Assembly (NCBI GenBank): GCA_009739215.1
Contig: VSJF01000002.1
Coordinates: 372,001-436,000, forward strand
Direction: 5' to 3'
Origin: Floccularia luteovirens
Taxonomy: Eukaryota > Basidiomycota > Agaricomycetes > Agaricales > Squamanitaceae
DNA: 64,000 bases
How positions within the stretch are numbered: the first letter of the stretch is position 1; each line of letters starts with the position of its first letter. The notes beneath the pieces were generated by a model. That model saw nothing but the letters and a program-made list of their open reading frames with translations, ran no database searches and was not told the origin of the DNA. Below, piece by piece: positions 46,255 through 58,549 of this stretch. Made by a program: the position numbers and the translations under genes.

Positions 46255-46930
46255 TGGTGCGCGGCCCTATAGAAATTGCACTAAGCCTTCCAACCTCCGC
46301 GCAGAGGCAGTCGCCGAGGTGATCTCCTCAGATCACAAACGCATTCAAACCCCTGCCTTTGATCACGGAAGAGCTGCCATTCCGCCCAACCACCCCGCTT
46401 TGACTCCATGCTTTCCTCCAAGCCCATGGCTGCTTCGCCAAGCAGGCCCGCCGCACTCAGCCAGGCGAGCAAGATACCACCTCCCACCCAAGCCACCACC
46501 CACGTTTCTATCTACTGAAGGACTAGCTACTGCCGGGCCCGGACTTGATGGAAGTAACGTCGACCAGAGTGAGAGGGCGGCTGTTGCCAAGACTAGAGCC
46601 AGAGAACCAGGGAACCTTACAAGCCACTTTTGAACGAAGCAGATGGAGGGGGAAGAAGAGAAGCAAGTAGAGAAGTGAAGGAGGAAATTGCCTATTTTAT
46701 ATGTTTCTCAAGGCAGTCAGCCACTTTGGATCGAATCAACAGGACTAGAAAAGGTATGTTTTGAGCGATCTCAATGTTAAACGAATGCTCGCCGTTATCT
46801 CATTCGCTCGCTATTTGGAGTGCGGATCTGTTCTATGTCTTACTTCCATGACATTTTAGGAAACACTCTTACTACTTTTGTGTATATTCTTTATTTTTCT
46901 ACAGCCAACCATATCGTCGTCATGGTCAAC
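46255..46930 (-). repeat. Repeat R, partial copy (R3), inverted
   Basis: The reverse complement matches the body of R1 from the AAAAGTAGTAAGAGTGTTTCC part (near 46885) through the GC-rich middle to GGCTTAGTGCAATTTC (near 46270). It then stops abruptly and joins the far upstream region of DAO 4. Confidence 0.65.
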
Positions 46931-47559
46931 CACTGTAAAGACCGATTTTACGTATTTGCTCGGCGGTGAATCATTCTAAATCATCACAATCTCGTAATCT
47001 TCATCACCAACCACTATACCGCCTTTATTCGGACTTCGGGATAGTAGATCCCACAACCTAAAAGTATGTTATATACCTGATTTTTAGGGAATGCAGGGCG
47101 TATGTATACATCTGATCTGACTAGCGATATTGACATTGGATGATATCTTCACACACAAACCTAGACTGAGAGTGCGCCAAAGAGGTCCTAGTTCAGCAGA
47201 CATTCAATATTTACACGACAATTATTATTCAATAGCATAAATCTTACCAAAGGTCCAACTCTCATATGTGAACCAAATCATTTTTGAAGGATGGAAGATC
47301 TGAGAATATATAATAACATATACCGCTAACATAGTTGGCAGAACCTGTGCAGAGGATATTTTCAAGTCAGTCAGACCTATTCCTCTCCAATTATAACTCC
47401 ATGGGTTTCTGCTTTTGACGACGTGGTGTGATGATGCACATTTGGCTCGTGTATGCAACGTATTCGCCTCACTCAAATCAAATAGTATCTTATACCTCAA
47501 TCACAAGGGGGCGGATACTGTCTTATCTGTCTTGTCTGTTGCAAAACTAAGCGGTAGCA
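46931..47559. other. Spacer between two repeat R copies; nothing recognised
   Basis: No frame or repeat that I can support. The minus frame at 47225-47500 shows no family features. Confidence 0.4.
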
Positions 47560-48870
47560 TGATTGTCGTTGATGACGGTGATGGAAAGGGGTTTTAGGGT
47601 GAGAAGCAACAAGAAAAGGCGCCTGTCTCTTTTCCTGCCACCCACCTTCACTGACAGTGGCTGACCACAACAAACAAAAATGTACACAAAAGTAGTAAGT
47701 GTGATTCCAAAAAAGTCAAGAGAGTAAGACATAATCTAAAATAACGAGCGAATGAGATGACAGCGAGCATTTGTTTGACATTTCGATCGCCCAAAACCTA
47801 CCTTTTCTAGTCTGATTGTTGATTCGATGCAAAGTGGCTGACCGCCTTGGGAAACATATAAGATGGCCCAGTTCCTTCTTCACTTCTCTACCTGCTTCCC
47901 TTTCTCCCTTCATCTGCTTCGCTCAAAGTTCGCTCTCAAGGTTGGCTGGTCTTCTGACTCTAGTCTTGGCAACAACCCGCCCTCACGCTCTGGTCGACGT
48001 TACTCCCATCAAGCCCGGGCCCGACAGTAGTTAGTCTTTCAGTAGACAGAACGGAGGGTGGTGGTTTGGGGGAGACGTGGCATCTTGCTCGCCTGGCTGA
48101 GTGCGGTGGGCCTGCTTGGCGAAGCAGCTATGAGCTTTGAGGAAAGCATGGAATCAACATAGGGGGATTGGGCGGAATGGCGGCTCTCCCGTGACTAATG
48201 GCAGGGGCTCGGATGGGTTGTGATCTGAGGGGACCACCTTGTCAACTGCCTCTGTCCGGATTGGTACAATATCCATAAGATTTCATTCTTTTCTTCTTTT
48301 CTTCTTTTTTTCAATTCTTCTTTTCCTTTTCACTCGCGGAGGTCACTGGTCTTAGTGCAGTGGCAGGGGTGGCGCGTGCGAGTAGCGCATATCACGGGGG
48401 CTTGGAACGGCTCCGCTGCCATAGACAAGGGGTAGGGCACGACTGTCGCGTAGACGTGGATTCCTACTGGCCGTCACAGCAACCCTATGTTAAGGTTTGC
48501 TGATGAGTCGGCAGGGAGGAAGGACCTTTCGTACTTCAGTCACTCGCTGACGATCTAGTACTCTTATGTGCTTAGGTATGAAAGTAAGTGGATTTCGAGT
48601 TTTTTCTGGACAACATTTACTCACCCATGCTATAGACAGATGTGGGACGTCATGCAACAACGTGTGTTCGATTGTAATTCTCCCGTATTTAATTCTAGTT
48701 CCGTGATTGTAGAATTTTAATAAAGGGGAAACATAAAGTGCGTCAAAGACTACATTGTGATAAGTGAAGTTGCTCCAGAGCAGCTGCAGGATGGTCGTTA
48801 TGAACAATGACGTCGGCAAGTTTGTCAGAGACTTTGGAACCAAATACGACATCTATTAAGCTTACGGACC
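47560..48870 (+). repeat. Repeat R, full copy (R4) with an orphan DAO promoter tail
   Basis: All R landmarks in plus orientation: CCACCCACCTTCACTGACAG near 47640, ATAACGAGCGAATGAGAT, ACATATAAGATGG near 47855, the GC-rich middle, a long TTTTCTTC pyrimidine run near 48290, GGGTAGGGCACGACTGTCG near 48430, and the distal tail ending in GACTTTGGAACCAAATACGA near 48828-48848. No DAO gene follows. Confidence 0.7.
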
Positions 48871-50140
48871 TCTATATGAATTCATCTGTCACCATATGCA
48901 TTGCTTTTAACCCTTAGGAAAATCGTTTCTTCCCCTTACACACTTTCATGGGGAACTTCAATGTATCAAACTGCTCGGGACTTAGTTTTTGACTCACTTT
49001 TGAGGTCTGTAGCCTGGATATCCGTCGAAGGGACAATGAAAGCTCAAACTCGGGCAGCAAAATGGTGACTTTGCTACATATATGCAGATACTGGAGAAAT
49101 AGATTCCGAGAACCTTGTTTCGTGGGATACTCTCTTGCCATCGACCAGAAGACAAGGGCAGACTTTGGATCAAACATTGTAGGGGGCGCATTGACACTTA
49201 TCCCTGAGGTCAAATAACCCAGTTGCAATCCCCTTATTGGTCCTGTGCCGCCTGAAAGGTATCATTTACGCATTAGTGAGAAGGTTGGTTCGCATTACAT
49301 TTCTCCAATAAACGGCATCACCCATTCTTATCAGCCAAGGATACGCTTATTTCCCTGGAAAACTCTCCGATATAGTAAACACCAAACCTCCAGCGTTTAT
49401 GACTGCTCAGGACCCATTTCTGCTGCAAATTCTTAGGTTCAAAAGATATGGATCTTAAATCATTTGTATCCTTGCTATTTTTTCCTAAAGTAGCGGATCA
49501 CCACTCTCAAGTGACTAATTGATAGCGTGTCCATCACTGAGAGCCGCATGGAGCTTATATATGTACCCCGGGCCCACTGAATTAGTCGATCTTTCGATTT
49601 CTTTTTCCCCTGTCACGAGTGCAATTTTGCTTGATTTGTTGTGCGCAGCACCTTCCTTGCATAGACTCTAATAGAATGGATCGTTCAAGGTATTACCTGT
49701 ATCAACGGCCCTCACAACAATAGTTTCGTCTACCCTGGAATGAGGAAACAACTCACAACATTCTCTATCCGTTACTCACGGACCTCATTACCAGATGTGA
49801 GGACTGAACCTCGTGGGCCATATCTCGCAACCTATGCGGAACAAATGTCATTATTGAAAGGATATCCCTACGAAGGAGTCGACGCTGATTGGATTCTTTG
49901 GTTCAGGGTGCATGAACAGAAGATTATATGATGAAGAAAGCTGCGTCTTATAAACGTTGAACATAGAAGGTATTTATCAGATTCAATATCAAAAATATCG
50001 ACTAGAAACTTAACAATTTATCAATTACAGCTCAAACACATTCGGTGGAAAGATATCAGCGGCGCTCATTTCGATCTGTACAAAATATAGAATCAAATCA
50101 ATCAATCAACTTGGAAATCAACGCAGTGAGATCCGATATG
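48871..50140. other. Intergenic; one weak small frame
   Basis: 49740-49931 (+) is a 63-codon open frame reading GPYLATYAEQMSLLKGYPYE, preceded by a TATA-like TTATATATG near 49555. It is coding-like, but I cannot place it in a family. The rest shows nothing. Confidence 0.3.
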
Positions 50141-50918
50141 TTAGGCGGGATGCTTCTTCAAGTGCAAGTGAAAGATTTCAAGCTCCAGTGCAGCCACAAT
50201 TCCTTGAACAATAGCTTGCAACGATCCTTCTGACACTGCCGTTGTATGGGCCTAAATTTCCCAGGTGAATAGATAAGATTATAGTTGTTATAGGATATTT
50301 GATCATACCTCGACAGTATCCCAGCCAACTATCTCGTTTAACGTCTTGGGATCGTCTCTAGCAGCTCCCCAGACTGAGGGTGGGTGGTTTCCTTTAGCTT
50401 TATCCAAGCCTTCGTTTAAGTTAAAGAATAATTTTTCGACTTCCTCCTTTGTTGCAGTCCCTTTATCTTTCGAAAAGACCACTTCGGTGGTTGGAGCACC
50501 CAACGCATTTGTAGCATCCTTACTGAACGTGATGTGTTTTGTGCTTATATCGCCACCAACGCACGGTTTCATCAAGGCAACTAAAACCTCAAATTCAGGG
50601 CTCTTGGTGAAATTGGTGTAATCCTCGTAGGTTTCCCAGACTATGGGTACATAAAATAAGGGCGAATATTTATATGCTAAATTCGCATCTTACCTACAAT
50701 AAGAACCATGGTTGTTCCATCCTCGACGGCTAAACCATAATATGAACTGGCGATCCGTAAGGATTACTATCTCTGTTGACGGTATGAAAACAAAGATCAG
50801 CTTACGCGATGGCTCCGGGAACTTTAGCAAGTCCGTTCAACAAGGGTTCAATAGTAGAAAGATCCTTCTGTAAGGCCTCTGAAGCCCTGAATCGCACAAC
50901 CTCGATATTGGGCAACAT
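50141..50918 (-). CDS. Dimeric alpha/beta-barrel (ABM-like) protein
   Basis: Starts at 50918 with MLPNIEVVRFRASEAL and reads through several exons: 'LLNGLAKVPGAIA', 'GLAVEDGTTMVLIV', 'WETYEDYTNFTKSPEFEVLVALMKPC', 'VWGAARDDPKTLNEIVGWDTVE', then over the intron after 50314 to AHTTAVSEGSLQAIVQ and the end HLHLKKHPA. This is the two-repeat ferredoxin-like fold of basidiomycete proteins related to antibiotic-biosynthesis monooxygenase or Dabb domains: each half begins with a strand, and a 'VGWDSVEAH'-like segment closes it. Members are small cytosolic proteins that bind or turn over small molecules; the exact role is unknown. No break seen. The start at 50990 is less likely because the shorter protein begins right at the first strand. 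Confidence 0.75.
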
Positions 50919-51392
50919 GATGGGTACTGATGAGAGATAAGACCGAAGGCAGAAGAAGAGTGTTCGTGTGAACGGGCGGTGTGACAGCATGACCTTGACT
51001 TCACACTACTCCCCTCTTTACCGTAGCCCCATGAGGTGTTGTTATTACCCACCAAATCCACCCTCACATACGCCTACAGCAGCCCGCGTCTCTCGGAGAG
51101 GGTCATCAGTCCCTATATTTCAATGCTGACAATCACGAGCTGCAGACACTTTGTGTATAAGTAGCCTACGGTAGTGTCAAATGCACTCACAGACCATAAA
51201 GTGACAAGTCCTTCTTGAAGACAGCTTGATTTGCGATTTATTAGTAATGCTTACACACCTTAATTCGTGATAATATGCGATCAAAACCGGAATTACCGGC
51301 ACGGATGGTATGACATCATTGTCGATGAACTTAAAATCACTCAGCACACGGTGCTCAGCGTGTATTCCTTCTTGCTCTCTTCCGCATTCACA
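50919..51392. other. Divergent promoter region
   Basis: Shared upstream region of the alpha/beta-barrel gene (-) and the phosphate carrier (+). Nothing specific recognised. Confidence 0.4.
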
Positions 51393-52765
51393 ATGGCCAC
51401 AAATCATCCCTTCATCATTCCACAATTTACTTCTAGGGACTACTCTTCATTCTTTCTAGCTGGTGCTCTCTGCTGCACGTACGTTTTAACCCTTTGAACC
51501 TACAAATGCTGCTGTTTTATCTGTTTGTCGTTGTTTTTCAGCATAAGCCATGGCGCAATGACTCGTACGTGATTACAATGTTTTTGTCATTATGATCATT
51601 AGAATTTCTTGCTTTCTAGCTATCGACGTCGTAAAGACTCGTATCCAAATAGACCCTGCATTCAAATCTCACTCATTTCTCTCTGGTTCGCGACATGTCG
51701 TTGCATCAGAAGGCATGAAGGGCCTTTTGACTGGGTTTGGACCTACAGCAGTAGGTTACCTTGCTCAAGGCGGTGCCAAATTTGCTGGCTACGAGTACTG
51801 GAAAAAAACCTTTGTTCAAGTGGCTGGAGACCAGGAAACAGCTGTATATTATCGCACCGCAATTTATCTTGGTGCTGCAAGCGTCGCAGAGTATGCAAGG
51901 CGCTAACGCATATTCTTAATTTATTATTCTGATTTCCCAGAATAGATTTTTCGCAGATATTCTTTTAACCCCACTTGAGGCAACACGCATACGACTGGTT
52001 TCAGATCGGAATTATGCCACAGGACTTGTCACTGGCTTTACCCGCCTCGCACGCGAAGGAGGTATTCGCGAACTCTACGCAGGCTTCCTACCGATCATTT
52101 GCAAGTAAGTCAGTGTATCTATCTTAAATGTGTATAGATCTTGTGATGTATGGATCAGTCGGAACGATACGTTGACACGCAGCCTTTTATTCACTCGCAT
52201 TGACCAATTGCCATTCATACCGTGAAAGTTCACATCTGATTCGATTTGATCATCTTTTCAGACAGATACCCTATGCAATTGGTCAATTTACCGTAAACGA
52301 ATTCTGCCACGAACTTGTTTATAGAAATATGTCTGAAGAGAAAAAACGATCCCTGTCAGGTACTTCAAAGTTCTCCATTGCTCTAGGGAGTGGCGTTATT
52401 GCAGGTTTTGCCGCCGCCGTTCTCAGTCATGTATGTTGCATGTTTATTTTCTTGCTTCGCAGCTCATGCGTCCAATATTACAGCCTGCAGATACACTACT
52501 GAGTCAAATAAACAAAGGACATGGTCCAACTGGTTCCATGCCACATCGACTTAGTGTACTCGCAAGAGAGGCAGGTTTCAAAGGCTTGTTTGCTGGTTTG
52601 GGACCACGTATGCTCATGACCGCTGGCTTGGTCTCCTCTCAATTTTTGATGTATGGTGCAATAAAGGACGGTATGTATTTTCTCCTTCGATTCTATAACA
52701 TGCAATTAATGAGAAATTGTATAGCATTGGGTGCACCTCCAGGGTTAGAAATACACAAGGAGTAA
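51393..52765 (+). CDS. MIR1: Mitochondrial phosphate carrier (SLC25 family, MIR1/PIC2-like)
   Basis: About seven exons encode three repeats of the mitochondrial carrier fold. Repeat 1 has 'FFLAGALCCTISHGAMTPIDVVKTRIQ', with the PxDxxKxR signature completed over a 23 nt exon near 51541. Repeat 2 has 'TPLEATRIRLVS', the form typical of phosphate carriers, then 'CKQIPYAIGQFTVNE'. Repeat 3 has 'SHPADTLLSQINK' and 'GLFAGLGPRMLMTAGLVSSQFLMYGAIKDALG'. The carrier moves phosphate with protons across the inner mitochondrial membrane for ATP synthesis. The start at 51393 gives the usual short N-terminus. A few residues differ from the usual phosphate-carrier consensus (QIPYAIGQF rather than QIPYTMAKF), so a side branch of the family is possible. 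Frame intact. Confidence 0.88.
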
Positions 52766-54599
52766 TTCAATACCAGACCTTTCTTTCCTGATAACCGCAT
52801 AATGTAGCCAACTTCATTTAATAATACCCGTCTTATATATTGTTACACCTGGTTCATTTCAGGTACCCGTGTAAGCTTGGCTTTGTACAGGAATCCTGAT
52901 CATTGCAGCACATTTAGCTGTATGCGACTCAAGTGATAAACGTTGTACAACCCTATTCCAACACCCAATTTTAGAAAAAGAAAAAGATTTACATATGGAC
53001 TTCAATACCGGAAGGTGTTTATATTTTTGTCCGCGGATGCAAATACAAGCTGCAACTGGTCTCCAAAATCTACATCCGTGAAACGCTTGGGGTGTATCTT
53101 ACTCATGTTTTTTAAAACCTAAGTGAGAGGGGTGTCCGAGTATACTTGCATAGGACCAAGAACGTGCATGCCATAATTGATATAGACGCCAAAAGTCACA
53201 CTTTCACAGTACGATCGAGCTATTCGGTTGATCCACTGGTATCGTGGGAAATGCGGGGTTGTTAGGACCAATTTTTCTCAATGAATTATTCAAGCGGGCT
53301 GGATAGAATCGGTGATAGTACGACATTTGCCGACACATCCGTATCAATCGTCAGGTCATAAGTAGGCAAGAACGAACAGCACTTACGAGAGCCTTCCGAT
53401 TAATATCATTCTCAGCGTTGATGTGTTTGTAGGTGTTTGAAATCAAGGCTCTTGGGTGTTCCGGAGTGTACAATCCTCGCCGCATTCACACCGCAACTTA
53501 TCGATACCGCTTCCTTGTGTTCTGTGTTTCAAGGATATCAGAGTGTGTTCTACCCGGAACATTAGCGACTAACAAAAACTACAACTAAAATTTACTTCCA
53601 TGGTGATAAAGAAACAAAGCTTGTCTGTCACCCACAGGACCCGACATTCCCAATTAAGTTACAACTCTATTATCCTTGGTAAGTACCCGCCGCCTCTGTA
53701 CCTATTAGTTTTTAAATCCAGGGATAAGAAGAACATACAATAGTTAAGCTCGTGATTTTTATCAGTCGTTATCACCCTAATTTGCCATCCCCGGTTTTCG
53801 ATTATTATTTGAATTGTTAGGGGTGTATTCAGTGTTGCTAAGCGACATCACTTAAGTCCCTCAATTACCAAACGGTACTCTTGATCTCCAAAGAACAGTA
53901 ATTTTTCCCGAACATAACGTACAAATGACATGTTGTTTGTTGTTAATTTTTTTTTGGAATTGTTTAGTTCATAGCCTAAGAAGTGAATTCATTTTGCACG
54001 CGACCCTACATGTATACAATTGTCTTGAATACGCGTTAAATCGTCGACCGCCCAGGAGAAGCATCGATAATAGGTGCGATGTGCACATGGAACAATAAAC
54101 AAAATCTCTCGCTCTCCAGAAACACCGCAAGTTCCGCAATACCATCCAGAATAAACTATGATGAAACGCCAACATGTCGGGATCTCTTCGGCAAAAGGGG
54201 ATAGTCTTATGACCGACGCTGAGGACTCAATTCATTCAAAAAATTCCAAAGTACGTATAGACCAAGAAGAAGTGAGGAACTTTTGGTTGCCATTAATATC
54301 GACGTGATATCGTAAAGTCGTAGGGTAGTGTACTTTACAACAGATAGCCTATGGGAATGATGGTATGGGTATATAAACCGTTATATATACAATGTTCCTC
54401 CGTGAGCAAGATGATATCGTAGAAATAGAGCAAGATGTGTGAGAAAAAAAATACAACTGGGGGGGGTGCGCTGTACCGTAATAATTTTGTGGCTGTAGGG
54501 GTAGTTGATGATTGATGGATCTTTGATGAGGGGAAGTGATCACCAATAACCAGCAGAACCACGGTAACCTCTATCCGGCAAACACACCTCATGGAACCA
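52766..54599. other. Intergenic, about 1.8 kb; nothing recognised
   Basis: AT-rich sequence with only short frames on both strands. No inverted repeat, RNA gene or repeat R copy was noticed. Confidence 0.45.
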
Positions 54600-55543
54600 C
54601 TATGTCACTACGGGCTTGACAAACTTAGATGGAAGTTTGGAGCAAAAGTCCGCAATGCGACGGGACTTGCTTCTGTGCCCAGAAGACACGGGGAAACATG
54701 CAATAGACTCATTGGGGTTATTCGGAAAGTTGAAACGGGGTTCCAGCAACATGAACGAGGCATTGTCGTCTGGGAACAAACTTTTGCCTTTCGCCTGAAG
54801 ATAAATAACATTTCGAATCAGCTGAAACGAGACAAAAGTTAAACTGTAGGTGAGGTTGACTCACGAAAGCTGGAAGTTCTTCCGACAGGTAAGGACTCGT
54901 ATGTCTCTCATCGGTGGCGAAGGTGGGAAGTACTGGGATATCATCGATAAAGGTTACGCACTCATCTGAATCCGAATCTGAATCATCGGAGGAGAGATAT
55001 GAGGTGTTGTGAGTGTGGGATTTGTCATTGCTACGGGTGCGTTTTGTGGAGTGGGCTAAGCGCGGGCTGTCCTGCACAGCATGTTCCCAGCAAATCGAAG
55101 CAAAAGCGGAAGTTGGAGAATACAGTAAAGCTTCATCAAGCCCATCAATGCATGTGTGGTCGAAGCTGATGTCCAACGTGGTGCGGTCGAAAACGCGGGA
55201 AAGAACGGAGGTATCGATGAACGCAACTTCACTCTCTTCTGGTCCTGATACATCACTCGGGATGGACTGGTGCTGTGAACAACTTGTTGGGATATCTATC
55301 AGAGCAGCCCATGATATGATTTCAAGGAGATCGCTATCGAGAGTTGCAGCGCTCATAGTACGGCGGGACTTTTTGGTGGTCTGAGACAACGAGGACTCAG
55401 TGTGGATCTAACGTCAGGATGAAGAAATAACTGACCATCGACTGACTTAAGGGTCGACAAAACTCGATATCCATGGATTTGCTTGAGGAGCTGGCACGGT
55501 AAGAGCCGGGAACGCGAGGTGATATCTCGGAAATTCCGGCCAT
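54600..55543 (-). CDS. Hypothetical protein, three exons
   Basis: Start MAGISEISPRVPGSYR at 55541-55543, then a phase-0 intron (about 55379-55433) into 'TTKKSRRTMSAATLDSD'. The long middle exon is rich in Ser/Asp with an acidic SSDDSDSDSDE run. A second intron (about 54823-54864) leads to a last exon ending CSKLPSKFVKPVVT with stop at 54600-54602. Good GT and AG borders and a continuous frame support a real gene. I recognise no domain. The basic start plus acidic serine stretch would suit a regulatory or nuclear protein, but that is a guess. Confidence 0.55.
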
Positions 55544-56004
55544 GTTAGCGTAGTATATATAGGGATCTAGACAAGGTTTAAGCAACGGATTGTGAGTGGC
55601 GTATACAACGGAAGAAAGCAGAAATGAAGAGGACCGTAAACTTCAGACATCTTATATCTGGGGTTGTGGTTGTGTTGGGAACTTGACCCTTTTTGTGCAA
55701 AAGTCTGGCGCAGCCCACGTTAATTGTGTTCCCAGTTCTGACATCGTGGATTGAGCTTAGTCCAAATATAGAGCTTGGGTGACAGGACCCAAGACCATGT
55801 ACCGTGCGAATCGAAGGTTCTTCACGTGGCTCGCGTATTCGACCCTGGCTAACCAACGAAACGAAATTAAAAATTACTTCACTCAGATCTTATTGAGAAG
55901 TTATCGTATTGTAGGAAAATATAGGAAGAGCTAGCAGAGAAATGCGAATCAACCAGAAAATAACCCATGTAAACCAATGTAATGAAAATGTGAGGGGCCG
56001 TGCT
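55544..56004. other. Intergenic; nothing recognised
   Basis: About 460 bp. A TATA-like TATATATA at 55553-55560 lies close upstream of the minus-strand gene start at 55543. Confidence 0.4.
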
Positions 56005-56904
56005 TTAATCAAGCACATCTGGTGCTAAAGGGGGCGACGGGGATTTTGTACCCTTCTGTCGAAATTTCATGGTGAATCCCTTCGCTTTTGTCACCCAGCT
56101 ACTTATAGGGGGTGCTGAGCCAGAGATAGTACTTCTGGAAGTTTGGGTACGAAGGCTTCCTGGCGCGTGAACGCTGGCACGTTTTGTTATGGTATCTTCG
56201 CCTTCACGAGTTTCTACCGTAGCGTGCTGCACAGACACTCCAATAACCATATTTGTTTCCACTGGGCTAGAGGATAATACGTTCATGGAACGTGCGCGAC
56301 TCAGACGTCTGGGGAGTAGAGTCCCTATAGTCCTCGATATAGACTGACGACTACTTATTTGGTACACTTGCGTGACTTGGCTGTGATCTTCGGCATGTGC
56401 GCCATCGTCCAGGAGCCTAGAGTCAACAGAAGCAAACGATGCCGTGCTGCCATTCTGAAAATTGCGTCAGAAGCGCATCCAATCAGAATGGCCACGCTAG
56501 GATTTGACATACTGCAATTTGCTCTTGATAGAATGGAGACTGTGAAGCGATTGCGGAAGCGAGGTTAGGCGTTGACGGCCCAGAAGGACTCTTGCTTAAC
56601 TCTTCGCTAAACTGAAACAAGAATTAGCGTCATAAGGAATAATACGCGAATAGTTGGTACGTGCCTGCCCAATACGAGAAATAGAGATACTCCCTCTCCG
56701 TCGAGACTTCAGCCTTCTAGCAGATAATTCTGCATTGATTGAGCTCAGGGCATCACTTGGGAGACTAGAAAGCTCGTCCTGAGCGCGTCTTTCACTCTCT
56801 TCCTCTACTTGCTGAAAAATCTGTAATGCAGTGATGAGGATAGCATGATCAGCTAGCTAGGTGTTTACGTACCCTCTCAAGTGGTTCGAGACAACTAGAC
56901 ATTA
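56005..56904 (-). CDS. Hypothetical basic serine-rich protein, four exons
   Basis: Exon 1 starts MSSCLEPLER at 56904. Exon 2 reads VEEESERRAQDELSSLPSDA and a basic 'RRLKSRRRGSISISRIGQ'. Exon 3 reads FSEELSKSPSGPSTPNLASA. Exon 4 runs from about 56450 to the stop at 56005, with 'SRQSISRTIGTLLPRRLSRARSMN' and an end GTKSPSPPLAPDVLD. Frame and splice borders agree through all four exons. Many SxxR/RRxS motifs look like kinase targets. There is no domain I know; function unknown. Confidence 0.55.
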
Positions 56905-58549
56905 TTTTCAACCTACGAGGTGGGTTGTGCTGCAAGACAATCGGGGTGTATATTCCGGTTCGGCAACAAAAGAATGACAAAAAAAAATGCAGGTCTGCAG
57001 TGAAGTTAATGAGACCAAGAACAGCGAGTATCCGAGACAAAAGAAGGTAAACTCAGAGGGAACGAACGAAGACCATACTTTCCAACAATTGGAATGGGAC
57101 AGTTCCTGTTTGCGGCCAAACTTTCAAACCCACTTTATTCTCCTGATTATGTAATATTCGCACGTCGAATGCCGATTCGCGTGTCGAGTCCATCCACTTG
57201 CGTCCCTAGAAGTATCCCCGTCCAGCCCTAAGTATATCAACAAATTTTTCAGTGCGTATTACTAATGTGAATCTCATGTAGACCGGACGATCGAGATTGT
57301 TCATCTAAGCTCATGCACAAAAAAATTAAATACCAATATCCTGACGAACTGGTTGTGCGCTTGTACTACTAAAGCAAGATTGATCCGTGTTGTCCTTTTA
57401 CATGACAGGGTCTTCTGGATATATGTAGCTCGAAAACTTGAAGAAAAGCAAATGGGCTGAAGCCCACGCCTGTTTTTGATGGCTGGTCCCGCACTATTTA
57501 TATCATCATAAGTTCCACTGATCTTTCTAAATGAGATGCATAATAGGCTGTTTTGTATCTTGATCACCAATAAGCAATTAGTGAGACAAGCCAAATCCCG
57601 AGGATATCATTACATACATGTCAGGATATAGGTACTCGAACAGGAACTCCCCTCGCTCCCCGGATCACAGTCAGTAATTACCTGGCATATTCTTAATCAT
57701 TGTATGCACATAACCTCCAAGAAATGGTATCGCAAGTAGCAAACTAAGGCATCTCTTGCCAGCGACATCAAAAGAAAATTTGCCATCATACAGATGCTTC
57801 CACTGTTCCGGCTTTGGAGTACTAAGCACCTTCTAATCTGCTTCATCTGCATCTCAGATCCCTTGGGGCAGTAATATATCAATTCTCAAATATCGTTTGT
57901 AGTAAGTTCTACATCACTCATATCAACGGTTTCTACTGTACGTATCGTTTGTAATCTTGCTCTATGCCATCTCCCACAGAAGTTTGCAGGAACCGATCAA
58001 AACGATGTCTTCATGTGTATACTTTATGTCGTGGTCATATATCACTGACATATCCCAAATCTTGCGTGGATGATATGATGTTCAATAATAATCACGTAGA
58101 GATATCCAATGCTCCGAAATTTTGCCTTATGACCTTACCAACCCAGGTAGGTGTACAGAAACGAACCCACTATTTGACATAATTAGACATGTCAAATAAA
58201 AATTACCCGTCTATTGGTTCAAACAGATAAATTTTGTTGTAAAATATCATGTATGGCCAAAGGCTCAATATTCAATGGTGATATTGGTAAGAGATTCACT
58301 ATGGTCGAATAGTGATTGTGAAGGGGCCAAAAGAACTAAAAATTGAAAGTATGTTGAAACACTTTTATGACATGTAATTAACCGTTATGCCGTAAGCGTT
58401 CAGTGCAGTTTATATTTAAAAGCAATTTGCAAAGAGGTATGACATTCGAGAAAAGAAACGGGGGATCGAATGGTACAAGCCTATTAAATAACTGGAGATT
58501 TGTAAAATACGACGGATGCACGGATACGCCACAGGAGTTTTCAGGAAGA
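56905..58549. other. Intergenic, about 1.6 kb; nothing recognised
   Basis: Only short frames. 57301-57594 (-) and 57964-58182 (+) show no family features and no consistent splice partners. Confidence 0.45.
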
